Assembly: GCA_034428715.1 (NCBI GenBank)
Contig: DAOUHE010000075.1
Span: 1 to 19,129 of the forward strand
Length of the DNA stretch: 19,129 bases
Source of the DNA: Io17-Chloro-G2 sp034428715
Lineage (GTDB): Bacteria; Chloroflexota; Dehalococcoidia; Lucifugimonadales; UBA3495
Reading direction: 5' to 3'
Positions within the stretch are counted from its first letter, which is position 1. Each line of letters opens with the position of its first letter. Of the stretch, positions 7,927-15,449 are shown piece by piece. The notes beneath the pieces were generated by a model that had not been told where the DNA came from, ran no database searches, and worked only from the letters and a program-made list of their open reading frames with translations. Made by a program: the position numbers and the translations under genes.

Positions 7927-8977
7927 CCATCTGCTCCGCCAGCATGCGCCGGTACAGAATGACTCCCTTGTCCGACTCGCCCAGCCTTTCCAAATGGCGG
8001 TCGGCCACTGGACCTTGGGTCACCCAGGCCGCCATGTCCTGACCCAATACGAAGTCGGTGATGTGCCGCCCGTCTTCGTCGGTCATGGGGATGTCGTAGT
8101 AGGGCACTTTCCCTTGCTTATAGCCGGTTTCCCCCGGCGGGGCGGGGTAGACGCCATACATTACGTGCCAGGTATGGGTGTCGTCTACCGGGGTGCGGAT
8201 CTGGAAGGTCCAGCCGACCCTCAAAATAGTGGGGAATAGGATTGGATGCCCCAGCTTCCATTCATCGTCCTCTTCTGACCCGCCGGTGCGGACCCGGCGT
8301 TTGATGATCCCGTGTTCGAAAACGTCGAATCCGATCTTCACATGGTGAGGGGTGATCCGCTCGACGAAACGTTCTCCCCGGTCGTCTTTCTCGGCCTTCT
8401 GTTGCAACACGTAATTGTAATAGTAGCCGTGTAGCCACTCGGTGTGAACCGGGTCCAGAGAGTTCTCCATGCACTGCAGCCAGTTGCAGGGAATCTCGGT
8501 TATCCCGATGTCCCGGACCACGTTGTCCATCACCAGCAAGTCCCAGCGAGGCAGCAAAGGCGCCGGCTCGGGGCCAAGGTAGGCGAAGACCAGTCCGCCC
8601 ATCTCCTGGGCCGGGTATCCGGTGATTTTGACGCGGCTAGGGAAGGTGCTGTCGGGGGCTTCCGCTGGCATTTCGATGCATTGTCCGGTGCCGTCGAACA
8701 TCCATCCGTGATAGCAACAGCGCAACCCCGCGTCTTCGGGGATTCCGTAGAGCATAGAGATTCGCCGGTGGGGGCAGGTATCGCCGATGAGGCCGTACCC
8801 GCCGTTTTTGTCGCGGTACAACACCAAGGATTCACCCAACACCTTGATAGACTTGACCGGGTTGACGTCTAGTTCGGTGGCGGCGGCGATCGGGTGCCAA
8901 TACCGGCGCATTAGCTCGCCCATGGGGGTGCCCGGACCAACCTGGGTCAGCCGCATGTTTTGCTCTACAGTTAGCAT
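7907..8977 (-). CDS. Rieske 2Fe-2S aromatic ring-hydroxylating oxygenase, C-terminally truncated
   Basis: This is the alpha-subunit-like oxygenase of the phthalate dioxygenase/vanillate demethylase type. The Rieske cluster site is C68-P-H70 followed, 16 residues on, by C87-x-x-H90 (CCYHGW). The mononuclear iron site is seen in ENSLDPVHTEWLHG (two His and an upstream Asp that links the centres). The start ATG at 8977 follows AAAGGACG. The sequence looks normal to GVILYRRMLAEQM, after which GGRRVV and TGA arise from running out of frame into the tail of a Gfo/Idh-type gene. The native C-terminal helix, probably several tens of residues, is missing; 356 residues is short for a family usually near 400 or more. 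Both metal sites are present, so activity is possible but uncertain. It is divergent from the luciferase-family gene. Confidence 0.9.
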   Translation of the reverse strand: MLTVEQNMRLTQVGPGTPMGELMRRYWHPIAAATELDVNPVKSIKVLGESLVLYRDKNGGYGLIGDTCPHRRISMLYGIPEDAGLRCCYHGWMFDGTGQCIEMPAEAPDSTFPSRVKITGYPAQEMGGLVFAYLGPEPAPLLPRWDLLVMDNVVRDIGITEIPCNWLQCMENSLDPVHTEWLHGYYYNYVLQQKAEKDDRGERFVERITPHHVKIGFDVFEHGIIKRRVRTGGSEEDDEWKLGHPILFPTILRVGWTFQIRTPVDDTHTWHVMYGVYPAPPGETGYKQGKVPYYDIPMTDEDGRHITDFVLGQDMAAWVTQGPVADRHLERLGESDKGVILYRRMLAEQMGGRRVV

Positions 8978-9046
8978 GCTTCACGTCCTTTCGTTTTGCG
9001 TGTGAATCTTCATCACGGCGAATTCCCGTAAAGCCAATTCGTGAGG

Positions 9047-9052
9047 ATTATA
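9047..9052 (-). promoter_or_regulatory. Putative -10 box for the Rieske oxygenase gene
   Basis: On the minus strand a perfect TATAAT occupies 9052-9047, about 70 nt before the Rieske ATG. The matching -35 position (9075-9070) reads CAATGG, which is weak, so an activator may be needed. It lies in the same divergent region as the promoter of the luciferase-family gene. Confidence 0.4.
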
Positions 9053-9127
9053 CCCCATGCTGGCGATGGCCATTGATCCTTTCGGCCTTGCCGGACTACC
9101 AGAGCCGCTAACGGGGAATGAAACCCA

Positions 9128-9177
9128 CCGCCGATGGCGGAAGAAAAGTTGTGGCCGTAACAAACCTGTGCTATGTT
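9128..9177 (+). promoter_or_regulatory. Putative promoter of the luciferase-family gene, with upstream palindrome
   Basis: TTGTGG (9149-9154) and TATGTT (9172-9177) are separated by exactly 17 bp, 33 bp before the ATG. Just upstream is a perfect dyad, CCGCC-GAT-GGCGG (9128-9140), placed where an activator or shared regulator of the two divergent oxygenase genes could bind. Both elements are read directly; their function is inference. Confidence 0.4.
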
Positions 9178-9209
9178 GCTGAAAATCGACACGGGGAAGG
9201 ATCGCGACC

Positions 9210-10388
9210 ATGAAAGTATTTGCCTTTGACCTCCTGCCCTATCCGGAAAACCTGGACCACCTCAAGCAGGGTGCGACGGAACTGCCCTACCCCCTGCCCA
9301 AGCGCCATTTCCGGCCAGATGTGGCAGTGCGTAATTACGAAGAGCACCTGGAAGCCTGGGTCTTCATGGAAGACCTGGGATTCGACGGGGTCGGGTTCAA
9401 TGAGCACCACACTTCGCCCTACGGCCTGATGACCTCGCCCAACCTGATGGCGGCGGCGGCGTCCCAGCGGACCAAGCGGATGAAACTCCTCATCCTTGGG
9501 AACTTGTTACCCATCCACGAACCCCTGCGGCTGGCCGAGGAACTCTCAATGCTGGATTGCATGTCCAACGGGCGTCTCATCGCGGGCTTCGCCCGGGGCA
9601 TTCCTCGCGAGTACAACGTTTACGGAGTCGCCATGTCCGAATCCCGGAAACGGTTTGAAGAGGCGTGGGAGATCGTCAAGCTGGCCTGGATGGAAGAGTC
9701 CTTCTCTTACGAAGGCAAGTTCTGGTCATACAACGACGTGGCTATCTGGCCCCGGCCGGTGCAGCAGCCCCATCCGCCGGTGCGAGTGCCGGTGAGCAGC
9801 AGCCAGGAGACTATCGAATGGGCCGCCCGGGAGAACATTGCGATCAACCCCGGCGGCCTGACTCCAGGCGTGTCTCAGGACATCGTTCGCTATTACGCCG
9901 AATGCCTGAAGAAGAACGGCCATCAGATTACACCCGACCACATAACGGTGGCCGGAAGCGTGCACCTTGCCGACAGCCGTGAGCAGGCCATCAAGGAGGC
10001 GGCGCCCTATACCCTATACTTCAACCGCACCCTGTTCAGTCACGGTAATATCCCCGATAGAAGGCTGCAAACACAAGCCGGGTACACCACTGGTGTGTAC
10101 GACTACCTGCGGCCAGAGAACCGGGAGCTAATGAGCCGCCCGCCCGCTTTTCGCAACATGACCATCGAGGATATAGAGCGAAACGAACGTCTTCCTTGGG
10201 GTCCACCTGAGGAAGTGATTGACCGCCTGATCAGCCTGGCCGATGGTATGGGGGCCGGTACGTTGCAACTAAACTTCAACCAAGGCGCCATGCCCCACAA
10301 GATGTTCATGCAGCAGTTGGAGCGCTTCGGCAAAGAGGTGCTGCCAGCCCTCCACGCCCATGATCCAGTCAGCCTCCCAGTGGGGTGA
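9210..10388 (+). CDS. LLM class flavin-dependent oxidoreductase (luciferase-like monooxygenase)
   Basis: 392 residues with the TIM-barrel pattern of the bacterial luciferase family, cytoplasmic enzymes that use reduced FMN and oxygen to oxidise aldehydes, ketones, sulfonates or amines. Supporting motifs are GFDGVGFNEHHTSPYG near residues 60-75, the strand ILGNLLPIHEPLRLAEELSM, GRLIAGFARGIPREY (flavin-phosphate region), the helix RFEEAWEIVKLAW and the late SSSQETIEWAARENIA. Length is typical of the family. The ATG follows GGAAGGA. Paralogues of this family are expanded in SAR202 bacteria, where they are proposed to oxidise recalcitrant organic matter; that link is by analogy. No flavin reductase gene is visible nearby. 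The substrate cannot be predicted. Confidence 0.93.
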   Translation: MKVFAFDLLPYPENLDHLKQGATELPYPLPKRHFRPDVAVRNYEEHLEAWVFMEDLGFDGVGFNEHHTSPYGLMTSPNLMAAAASQRTKRMKLLILGNLLPIHEPLRLAEELSMLDCMSNGRLIAGFARGIPREYNVYGVAMSESRKRFEEAWEIVKLAWMEESFSYEGKFWSYNDVAIWPRPVQQPHPPVRVPVSSSQETIEWAARENIAINPGGLTPGVSQDIVRYYAECLKKNGHQITPDHITVAGSVHLADSREQAIKEAAPYTLYFNRTLFSHGNIPDRRLQTQAGYTTGVYDYLRPENRELMSRPPAFRNMTIEDIERNERLPWGPPEEVIDRLISLADGMGAGTLQLNFNQGAMPHKMFMQQLERFGKEVLPALHAHDPVSLPVG

Positions 10389-10530
10389 TCAAAACACCAA
10401 GCACCTGGGATGCGGCGCCCTGGCGGTCGGCACGTTGGCAGTGGACCAAGACGCCCGCTGGCGTGGGACAGTCAGCGTCTCGACTAGCGCCGGTGTATCA
10501 TCCGGCCCCTTTCACAGGTTGAAGAAGGTT

Positions 10531-11076
10531 TTAGCTTGACTGGACAGGTTCAGCCTTGTAGGCATCCTCGACAAATCCCGGCTTTTGCACCCATCGCACA
10601 TTTTTATCATCGCTGACTAGACCCACATTAGCGCCGTCTGAGCTTTCAAGGCCCAGCGGGTGATAAACCAATTCAATCAAATTTCCGTCTGGGTCGTTGA
10701 TGTAAGTGTAATGTTCATTTGTGTCCTCGCGGCGGCCTTCCTTGGGATCATCCCCGCCCCCGCCAGGCGCGAATGCTCCGCTCGCCGTTCGAGAATAATT
10801 CACGCCTAAAGAATCCAGGTGAGAGAGCATTTCGTCCCAGTCTTCCACCTCTATGGCGAAGTGAACGCGGGGAACATCTATGACCTCCGGCGTGTCGCTG
10901 GTGTGTATCTCCCCAGTGCCTATCCGTAGCTGAAGTTGTCTTTGATTCAGGGCAGGTCCTCGATCCAGAAATTCGGCGCCGAGGACGTTTTCGTACCAAT
11001 CCCGTGTCTGTTGGCGGTCGGTGATTTGGATATTGATGTGATGAATCGTATTTATCCTGGACATCAGAACCCCCAT
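10531..11076 (-). CDS. VOC/glyoxalase-fold metalloprotein (dioxygenase-like)
   Basis: 181 residues with one vicinal-oxygen-chelate module pair. HHINIQITD (His12/13) opens the fold, VHFAIEVEDW supplies His72, and DPDGNLIELVYHP supplies Glu135: the usual two-His-one-Glu metal set. This fits glyoxalase/bleomycin-resistance or ring-cleaving dioxygenase-like proteins. A Gly/Asp-rich insert (AFAPGGGGDDPKEGRRED) lies at about residues 101-118, and the last 40 residues after the Glu are an extra tail. Two ATGs are possible: 11076 (MGVLMSRI) and 11064 (MSRINTIHH). The second has GGGGG 5 nt upstream and fits the family start better, so I favour it. It lies downstream of the SDR gene on the same strand (about 140 bp gap). 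Substrate unknown. Confidence 0.85.
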   Translation of the reverse strand: MGVLMSRINTIHHINIQITDRQQTRDWYENVLGAEFLDRGPALNQRQLQLRIGTGEIHTSDTPEVIDVPRVHFAIEVEDWDEMLSHLDSLGVNYSRTASGAFAPGGGGDDPKEGRREDTNEHYTYINDPDGNLIELVYHPLGLESSDGANVGLVSDDKNVRWVQKPGFVEDAYKAEPVQSS

Positions 11077-11217
11077 TATCGTTCGGTATTGCCCTAGCAG
11101 ACATCATGGCCATTATCTGTTATCACCAAGCCTCTGGCAATCAACATTCGACCTGGAGTGAGGTGTGACCGTAGTAGGTAAACCAAACGTCAATGTCCAC
11201 CATCTCCCCCCAACTTG

Positions 11218-12048
11218 CTACCACATGACCCCACCGCCAGAGTTGATATCCTGTCCCGTCATATTGCGGGCTTCATCAGAGGCCAAGAAAAGGGCGATAG
11301 TCGCGGCATCCTCCGGACCACCCCCCTTTTCAATAAACCCTTCGTCGGCGCCCCAGCGGCCGGCAATGACGGCATTCTCCCGCGGCCCGCTATAGCGAAT
11401 TCGAAAGGCTTCCTCATCGAATGGCTCTCCTTTATATTCAGCCCGCCCCCTGGCCAATTCGAGACTCCGTTCCTGATGACCGCCGGGGCAGATGGCGTTG
11501 ACCGTTATATTGTACCGGCCCACATCGGCGGCTAGAGTCCGGGTAAAACCGATCACAGCCATCTTTGACGCGGCATATGGAGTCCGATGGGAGAGCGGCT
11601 GTTTCCCTGTGCCTGAGCTGAAATTGATCACCCGGCCATACTGCTTTCGGATCATCTCGGGTAATACATACTTGCAGCCCAGAAAGACCGAATCGAGATT
11701 GACGGCCAGGGTCTCCTGCCACTCGGCCAGGCTCATGTCCCACACATCTTTGGTGGGGCCCGCGATACCGACGACATTGGCCAGGATGTCGATGGTGCCG
11801 AAATGCTCAATGGTTTGCTGTACCATCTGCTTGACCTGTTCTTCCTTAGAGACGTCGGTCTGAAAGCAGAGCACCTGTCCTTCCCCGGTACGAATCGGTC
11901 CGCCAACGGTCTCTTCCAACACTGCGAGGGGTATCATGTCGCAAATAGCGACGGCGGCGCCCTCCTTCGCAAATCTTCTCGCAATGGCTTCACCGTGGCC
12001 TCGCCCGGCAGCTGTGATTAGGGCTACTTTCCCTTCCAATCTTCCCAT
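11218..12048 (-). CDS. SDR family NAD(P)-dependent oxidoreductase
   Basis: 276 residues, a classical short-chain dehydrogenase/reductase. The cofactor motif is TAAGRGHG (residues 12-19), a variant of T-G-x-x-x-G-x-G with Ala in place of the first Gly. NVVG (91-94) stands in for N-N-A-G. The catalytic set is Ser144/145, Tyr158 and Lys162 (YAASK), followed by NAICPGG. The C-terminus SGGGVMW is normal. A 40-residue stretch after PGG (RSLELARGRAEYKGEPFDEE and onward) is longer than usual and probably caps the substrate pocket. An acidic residue (D37) after strand 2 favours NAD over NADP. It ends in TAG. It probably reduces or oxidises a ring-derived alcohol/ketone beside the VOC protein; the substrate is not deducible. 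Confidence 0.93.
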   Translation of the reverse strand: MGRLEGKVALITAAGRGHGEAIARRFAKEGAAVAICDMIPLAVLEETVGGPIRTGEGQVLCFQTDVSKEEQVKQMVQQTIEHFGTIDILANVVGIAGPTKDVWDMSLAEWQETLAVNLDSVFLGCKYVLPEMIRKQYGRVINFSSGTGKQPLSHRTPYAASKMAVIGFTRTLAADVGRYNITVNAICPGGHQERSLELARGRAEYKGEPFDEEAFRIRYSGPRENAVIAGRWGADEGFIEKGGGPEDAATIALFLASDEARNMTGQDINSGGGVMW

Positions 12049-12272
12049 GCCGAAATTTGCTCCTGATTTGATGGTGTATCCAAGTCAGGGCGATGATATC
12101 AGACGCCACCGTCACCAGTGAAACAGTGAACTCCGAGGTGATGATTTATCAGATCGCGAGCGGAACCTTGTCTTGCCAAATAGACCCAGCGCGGCTGCGT
12201 CCAAGGTCACTTCTTGCCGGCTGTTATCCTCATGAACCCGCCGCTTTGAATCCGCCACGATCTCCGCCACCG

Positions 12273-12301
12273 TTGAATTGACCAGGGCTGGTCACTATAA
12301 T
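12273..12301 (+). promoter_or_regulatory. Sigma70-type promoter of the DUF1800-NHL operon
   Basis: TTGAAT (12273-12278) and a perfect TATAAT (12296-12301) are 17 bp apart, the optimal spacing, and lie about 72 bp upstream of the DUF1800 start codon. This is the best promoter in the window. A 14-bp palindrome occupies most of the spacer (see the operator entry). Confidence 0.6.
12280..12293. promoter_or_regulatory. Candidate operator: perfect 6-bp inverted repeat inside the promoter spacer
   Basis: GACCAG-GG-CTGGTC is a perfect dyad lying between the -35 and -10 boxes, ending 2 bp before TATAAT. A protein bound here would block RNA polymerase or, if MerR-like, distort the spacer. The position is read directly; a regulator is inferred and none is encoded nearby. 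Confidence 0.45.
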
Positions 12302-12373
12302 CCCTGCCAATCAACCACTCGGACATAAAGCGGTTACCGCTTAACATTTCGATTCCCGCAATGGAGGCCTTAA

Positions 12374-13771
12374 ATGGCAAACAAAGAAGAACTGGCGTTG
12401 ATCGCGCACCTACTGCGCCGGGCCGGATTTGGCGCGACGCAAGAGGAGTTGGAAAGGTACGCCGCTCTGGGTTACGAAGCCACTGTTGAGGAACTCCTAA
12501 ACCCTACCCCGGACCAGGCCGCTGGTAAGACCGCGCTGCTGATACGCTACAATCCCAGCTGTTTGCTGCCGGGCGGGGTCACTTTACCGGGCCAGTACAA
12601 CTGGATGTACCACATGATCACGACCCAGCGGCCGCTGGAAGAGAAGGTAGCCCTGTTCTGGCACCACGTTTTCGCCACCGCCAACTCCAAACTTGACGGC
12701 GCCGACCAACTGGTCGAACAGATCGTGTTGTTCCGCAAGATAGGCATGGGCAGCTATCGGGACATCCTGCTGGAAGTAGCCAAAGACCCCACCATGATCT
12801 TCTTCCTGGACAATAACGAGAACCACAAGTACGCCGTCAACGAAAACTGGGGCCGGGAGCTGCTCGAGTTGTTCTCGATGGGCGTCAGTAACTATACCGA
12901 GGTGGACGTTCGCGAGGCGTCCCGGGCCTTCACCGGCTGGAATATCGAGCCCCGGCTGCCGCGCCAGCCCTACTGGCGTTTCCCTTGGAAGTTCGAATAC
13001 CGGGCAGCGGACCACGACGAGGGCGAAAAGACCTTCCTGGGCCGCACCGGAAACTTCAACGGCGAAGACATCATCAACATCATTCTGGAGGAGCCCGCCA
13101 CGGCCCGGTTCATGTGCCGCCATCTATACAACTTCTTCGTCGCCGACGATGTACAGGTCCCCGCTTGGACCATCGAACCCGCCCGTGACGAGGAGGCTCT
13201 TGAGATAATGATCTCCTCCTTCGTCGAGTCGGGTTTCGAGATGAAGGCCGTCCTTCGCACCATATTCAACTCCGAGTTCTTCAAGAAGGCCCGATTTGCC
13301 AAGATAAAGAGCCCGGCCGAGGTGGTCGCCGGCACGCTGCGGCTCACCGAATCGAACATGTTCCCTGGCCCCGACCTGCCGGACATCGGACCCCAGGCTT
13401 CCTACATGGGCCAGGACCTTTTGAACCCTCCCAGCGTGGAGGGCTGGTACACCGGCAAAGAGTGGATCAACAGCGGCTCCCTGTTGGCCAGGATCAACTT
13501 TGTGGCCGACCACGTAGCCAACACCAGCCTGCCCGGCGTGCGAAACATCATCGGGTACATGAAGACCGCCGGTGTGACCACTCCGGATGAATTGGTGAAT
13601 TCGGCATTGGAGCACATGGGCTACCTGGAGATTGGGCCCGAAACCCGTAAACAGCTTATGGATTACGCCCAGACTGGGGGTGACATGGACTGGGACGACG
13701 CCGGCGGCGATTCTAGGGTCGGCGAGATGTTGGCCCTGGTGGGAGCGACCACGGAATACCAGTTCGGTTAA
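12374..13771 (+). CDS. DUF1800 family protein
   Basis: 465 residues with the full hallmark pattern of DUF1800. LLRRAGFGAT is near the N-terminus, EEKVALFWHHVFATANSKL near residues 93-110, and NENWGRELLELFSMGVSNYT with REASRAFTGW near 155-190. IFNSEFF follows near 300, and PSVEGWYTGKEWINSGSL near the end. The biochemical role of the family is not established; members are often found with DUF1501 proteins and are thought to be exported or envelope-linked. Here there is no signal peptide: the start reads MANKEELALIAHLL after a good GGAGG, so this product looks cytoplasmic unless exported another way. The expected DUF1501 partner is absent; an NHL protein follows after 90 bp. Transcribed from the promoter at 12273-12301. 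Confidence 0.93.
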   Translation: MANKEELALIAHLLRRAGFGATQEELERYAALGYEATVEELLNPTPDQAAGKTALLIRYNPSCLLPGGVTLPGQYNWMYHMITTQRPLEEKVALFWHHVFATANSKLDGADQLVEQIVLFRKIGMGSYRDILLEVAKDPTMIFFLDNNENHKYAVNENWGRELLELFSMGVSNYTEVDVREASRAFTGWNIEPRLPRQPYWRFPWKFEYRAADHDEGEKTFLGRTGNFNGEDIINIILEEPATARFMCRHLYNFFVADDVQVPAWTIEPARDEEALEIMISSFVESGFEMKAVLRTIFNSEFFKKARFAKIKSPAEVVAGTLRLTESNMFPGPDLPDIGPQASYMGQDLLNPPSVEGWYTGKEWINSGSLLARINFVADHVANTSLPGVRNIIGYMKTAGVTTPDELVNSALEHMGYLEIGPETRKQLMDYAQTGGDMDWDDAGGDSRVGEMLALVGATTEYQFG

Positions 13772-13775
13772 AAGA

Positions 13776-13809
13776 GCCCAAGCCTGGTTTGACCAGAGCC
13801 TTGTTGGGC
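13776..13809 (+). repeat. Intercistronic nested hairpin between DUF1800 and NHL genes
   Basis: GCCCAA (13776-13781) pairs with TTGGGC (13804-13809), and within it CTGGT-TTG-ACCAG (13784-13796) forms a perfect inner stem. It is followed by A-rich, not T-rich, sequence, so it is not an intrinsic terminator. It may stabilise or process the transcript between the two genes. Confidence 0.4.
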
Positions 13810-13861
13810 AAATAAAAAACTGATGAAAGGATCCAGCGAAAAAACCCGAGGAAGGTGAAAT

Positions 13862-14905
13862 ATGCCACTCGACACATTAGCTGCCGGGCGTGCTTGGACC
13901 TATAGCCACAACGTGGGCCGCAGGGCCACCGCGGGCACGGGATTCAATTGGCCCGTGGCGATGGCCGTTGGGAAAGATGGGGTTTTATTCGTGGCCAACC
14001 GCACTCCCTGCATCTCCAAAGTTACCGTGAACCAGGAGTTCATTCACGAGTTCGGCCGCAACGGCGAATTTGTTTTCCTGTCCGGTTTGGCCTTGGACCG
14101 GGAGCAGAACGTTTATGCCTCGGACGAATGGCAGAACCGGATCACCGTCTTCGACAACGACGGCAACCTGCTGCGTACCTGGGGGGAGGAAGGCGACGGA
14201 CCCGGCCAAATGAATGGCGCCACGGGGTTGACCTTCGATGCCGATGACAACATTTGGGTGGTGAACGGGCTGAACAGCCGCATCCAGAAGTTCACCAAGG
14301 ACGGCGAATACATCAGCGGGTTCGGCGTCAAGGGCGAAGGACCCGGTGAGTTGGACATGCCCTGGGGGATAACCATCGACAACAACGGCGATGTCTACAT
14401 CGCGGATTGGAACAACCATAGGGTCCAGAAATTCAATCCGGACGGCGCGCACCTGCTCACCTTCGGGTCAGGCCGGACCACCGGAGTCGCTACCGACGGC
14501 ACCACGCCCTACGCCCATGCCTTGGTCCAAGATATCGGAGTCAACCCCAACGACCTGAACCATCCGGCGGATGTGGCGGTGGACGCAGACGGAGACGTTT
14601 ACGTGGTCGACTGGATGAACGAAAGGGTAGTGATATTCGATGCCGAAGCCAACACCCTGGCGGCTTTGCGAGGAGATGCTCACGATATCTCAAAATGGGC
14701 TGCCATGTCATTGGAAGCCAGTCCGGGTATGCGCATGCGGCACCGTCAGGCCAAGAATCCGGACGTCAAGCGATACTTTCGAATGCCCAGCTACTGTGCT
14801 TTCGATCAAGAGAACAACCGCCTTCTGGTTTGCGACACCATGCGGCACCGGATCCAGATCTACCAGAAGGAAGAAGGCTACCAAGACCCCCAGTTCAACC
14901 TGTAA
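13862..14905 (+). CDS. NHL-repeat beta-propeller protein
   Basis: 347 residues built of about six NHL repeats. Each has a blade of the form hydrophobic-A-x-D-x-x-G-x-h-Y-V-x-D followed by N-x-R-I-x-x-F, for example NIWVVNGLNSRIQKF, DVYIADWNNHRVQKF and DVYVVDWMNERVVIF. It resembles the peptidylglycine alpha-amidating-lyase/6-bladed propeller type; such proteins bind proteins or ligands, and some are lyases, but catalytic residues cannot be claimed here. An insert of about 50 residues (ALRGDAHDISKWAAMSLEAS and onward) sits before the last blade. No signal peptide is seen. GAGGAAGGTGA directly precedes the ATG, a strong ribosome-binding site. It is the second gene of the DUF1800 operon, which ends at the terminator at 14938. 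Confidence 0.9.
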   Translation: MPLDTLAAGRAWTYSHNVGRRATAGTGFNWPVAMAVGKDGVLFVANRTPCISKVTVNQEFIHEFGRNGEFVFLSGLALDREQNVYASDEWQNRITVFDNDGNLLRTWGEEGDGPGQMNGATGLTFDADDNIWVVNGLNSRIQKFTKDGEYISGFGVKGEGPGELDMPWGITIDNNGDVYIADWNNHRVQKFNPDGAHLLTFGSGRTTGVATDGTTPYAHALVQDIGVNPNDLNHPADVAVDADGDVYVVDWMNERVVIFDAEANTLAALRGDAHDISKWAAMSLEASPGMRMRHRQAKNPDVKRYFRMPSYCAFDQENNRLLVCDTMRHRIQIYQKEEGYQDPQFNL

Positions 14906-14937
14906 AGCCCGTATGCCGAACGACCTCTGCCAGAATC

Positions 14938-14970
14938 ACCGGCGGCCCAAACTGGCCGCCGGTTTTGTTT
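14938..14970 (+). terminator. Rho-independent terminator of the DUF1800-NHL operon
   Basis: A perfect 10-bp GC-rich stem, ACCGGCGGCC (14938-14947) with GGCCGCCGGT (14954-14963), and a 6-nt loop are followed by TTTTGTTT. It lies 32 bp after the NHL stop codon. This is a textbook intrinsic terminator for the plus strand. Confidence 0.9.
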
Positions 14971-15122
14971 GTCGCGGCCATATCGGCGGCTCGAATGCGG
15001 TGGCGCGCCAACTGGTACAGGATACGTATTGATCAGTGGATAACTTAGATGTCTCTCTCCTGACGTCTATTTATTTTGAGTCAACACAACCTGCCAATCC
15101 GTAGACGTACCTACATCGGGAA

Positions 15123-15443
15123 TTGTACCCTCGGGTCAGTCAATGGAAGTTGCTAAATTTTTTGATCTTGGTTGAAGGATGGTCAAGGGCTTTGACCTGG
15201 AAAGTCTATATTCTGAAATGCGCCGATGGGACCCTATATACGGGCATCACAAATAAATTAGGCCGCCGGATGTCTGAGCATGAATCGGGGAAGGGCGCGA
15301 AATACACAATGGGCCGCGGGCCGTTCCAGCTTGTTTATAACGAAATCTGCGCCGATAGGGGAACAGCCTCAAGACGGGAAGCCGAGATAAAATCGTTGGA
15401 CAGAGATCACAAGCTTATGCTGGTTTCGGGAAACCGGTCGTGA
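15123..15443 (+). CDS. GIY-YIG nuclease superfamily protein (UPF0213/YhbQ-like)
   Basis: A small GIY-YIG domain protein. The core motifs are VYILKCADGTLYTGIT (the GIY...YIG pair), LGRRMSEHESGKGAKYT with the catalytic-type Arg, and SRREAEIKSLDRDHK with the metal-binding Glu region. Family members of 80-100 residues act on or bind DNA; some are linked to repair, but the cellular role is uncertain. The frame is open from TTG at 15123, giving 106 residues, yet the first 23 residues do not look like the family. TTG at 15192 gives MTWKVYILK, the usual start context, with AAGG and AGGG upstream, so I favour a product of about 83 residues. It stands alone downstream of the NHL terminator. Confidence 0.85.
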   Translation: MYPRVSQWKLLNFLILVEGWSRALTWKVYILKCADGTLYTGITNKLGRRMSEHESGKGAKYTMGRGPFQLVYNEICADRGTASRREAEIKSLDRDHKLMLVSGNRS

Positions 15444-15449
15444 GCTTCG

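Larger units (their letters stand above)
12049..12373. other. Divergent intergenic region between SDR and DUF1800 genes
   Basis: No gene is apparent in these 325 bases. The right part holds the promoter and palindrome annotated separately at 12273-12301, and a GGAGG Shine-Dalgarno sequence (12363-12367) 6 nt before the DUF1800 ATG. Nothing recognisable was found in 12049-12270. Confidence 0.5.

Noticed and set aside
7402..7962. Plus-strand 186-codon frame over the sugar dehydrogenase N-terminal region
   Set aside because: It is the antisense of the low-complexity Pro/Ser/Thr linker and lacks family features; the minus-strand gene explains the region.
8981..9211. Minus-strand 76-codon frame upstream of the Rieske gene
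   Set aside because: It spans the divergent promoter region, including TATAAT, with no domain signature or good ribosome-binding site.
12278..12301. TTGACC (12278-12283) as the -35 box of the DUF1800 promoter
   Set aside because: It is only 12 bp from TATAAT; TTGAAT at 12273 gives the correct 17-bp spacing.
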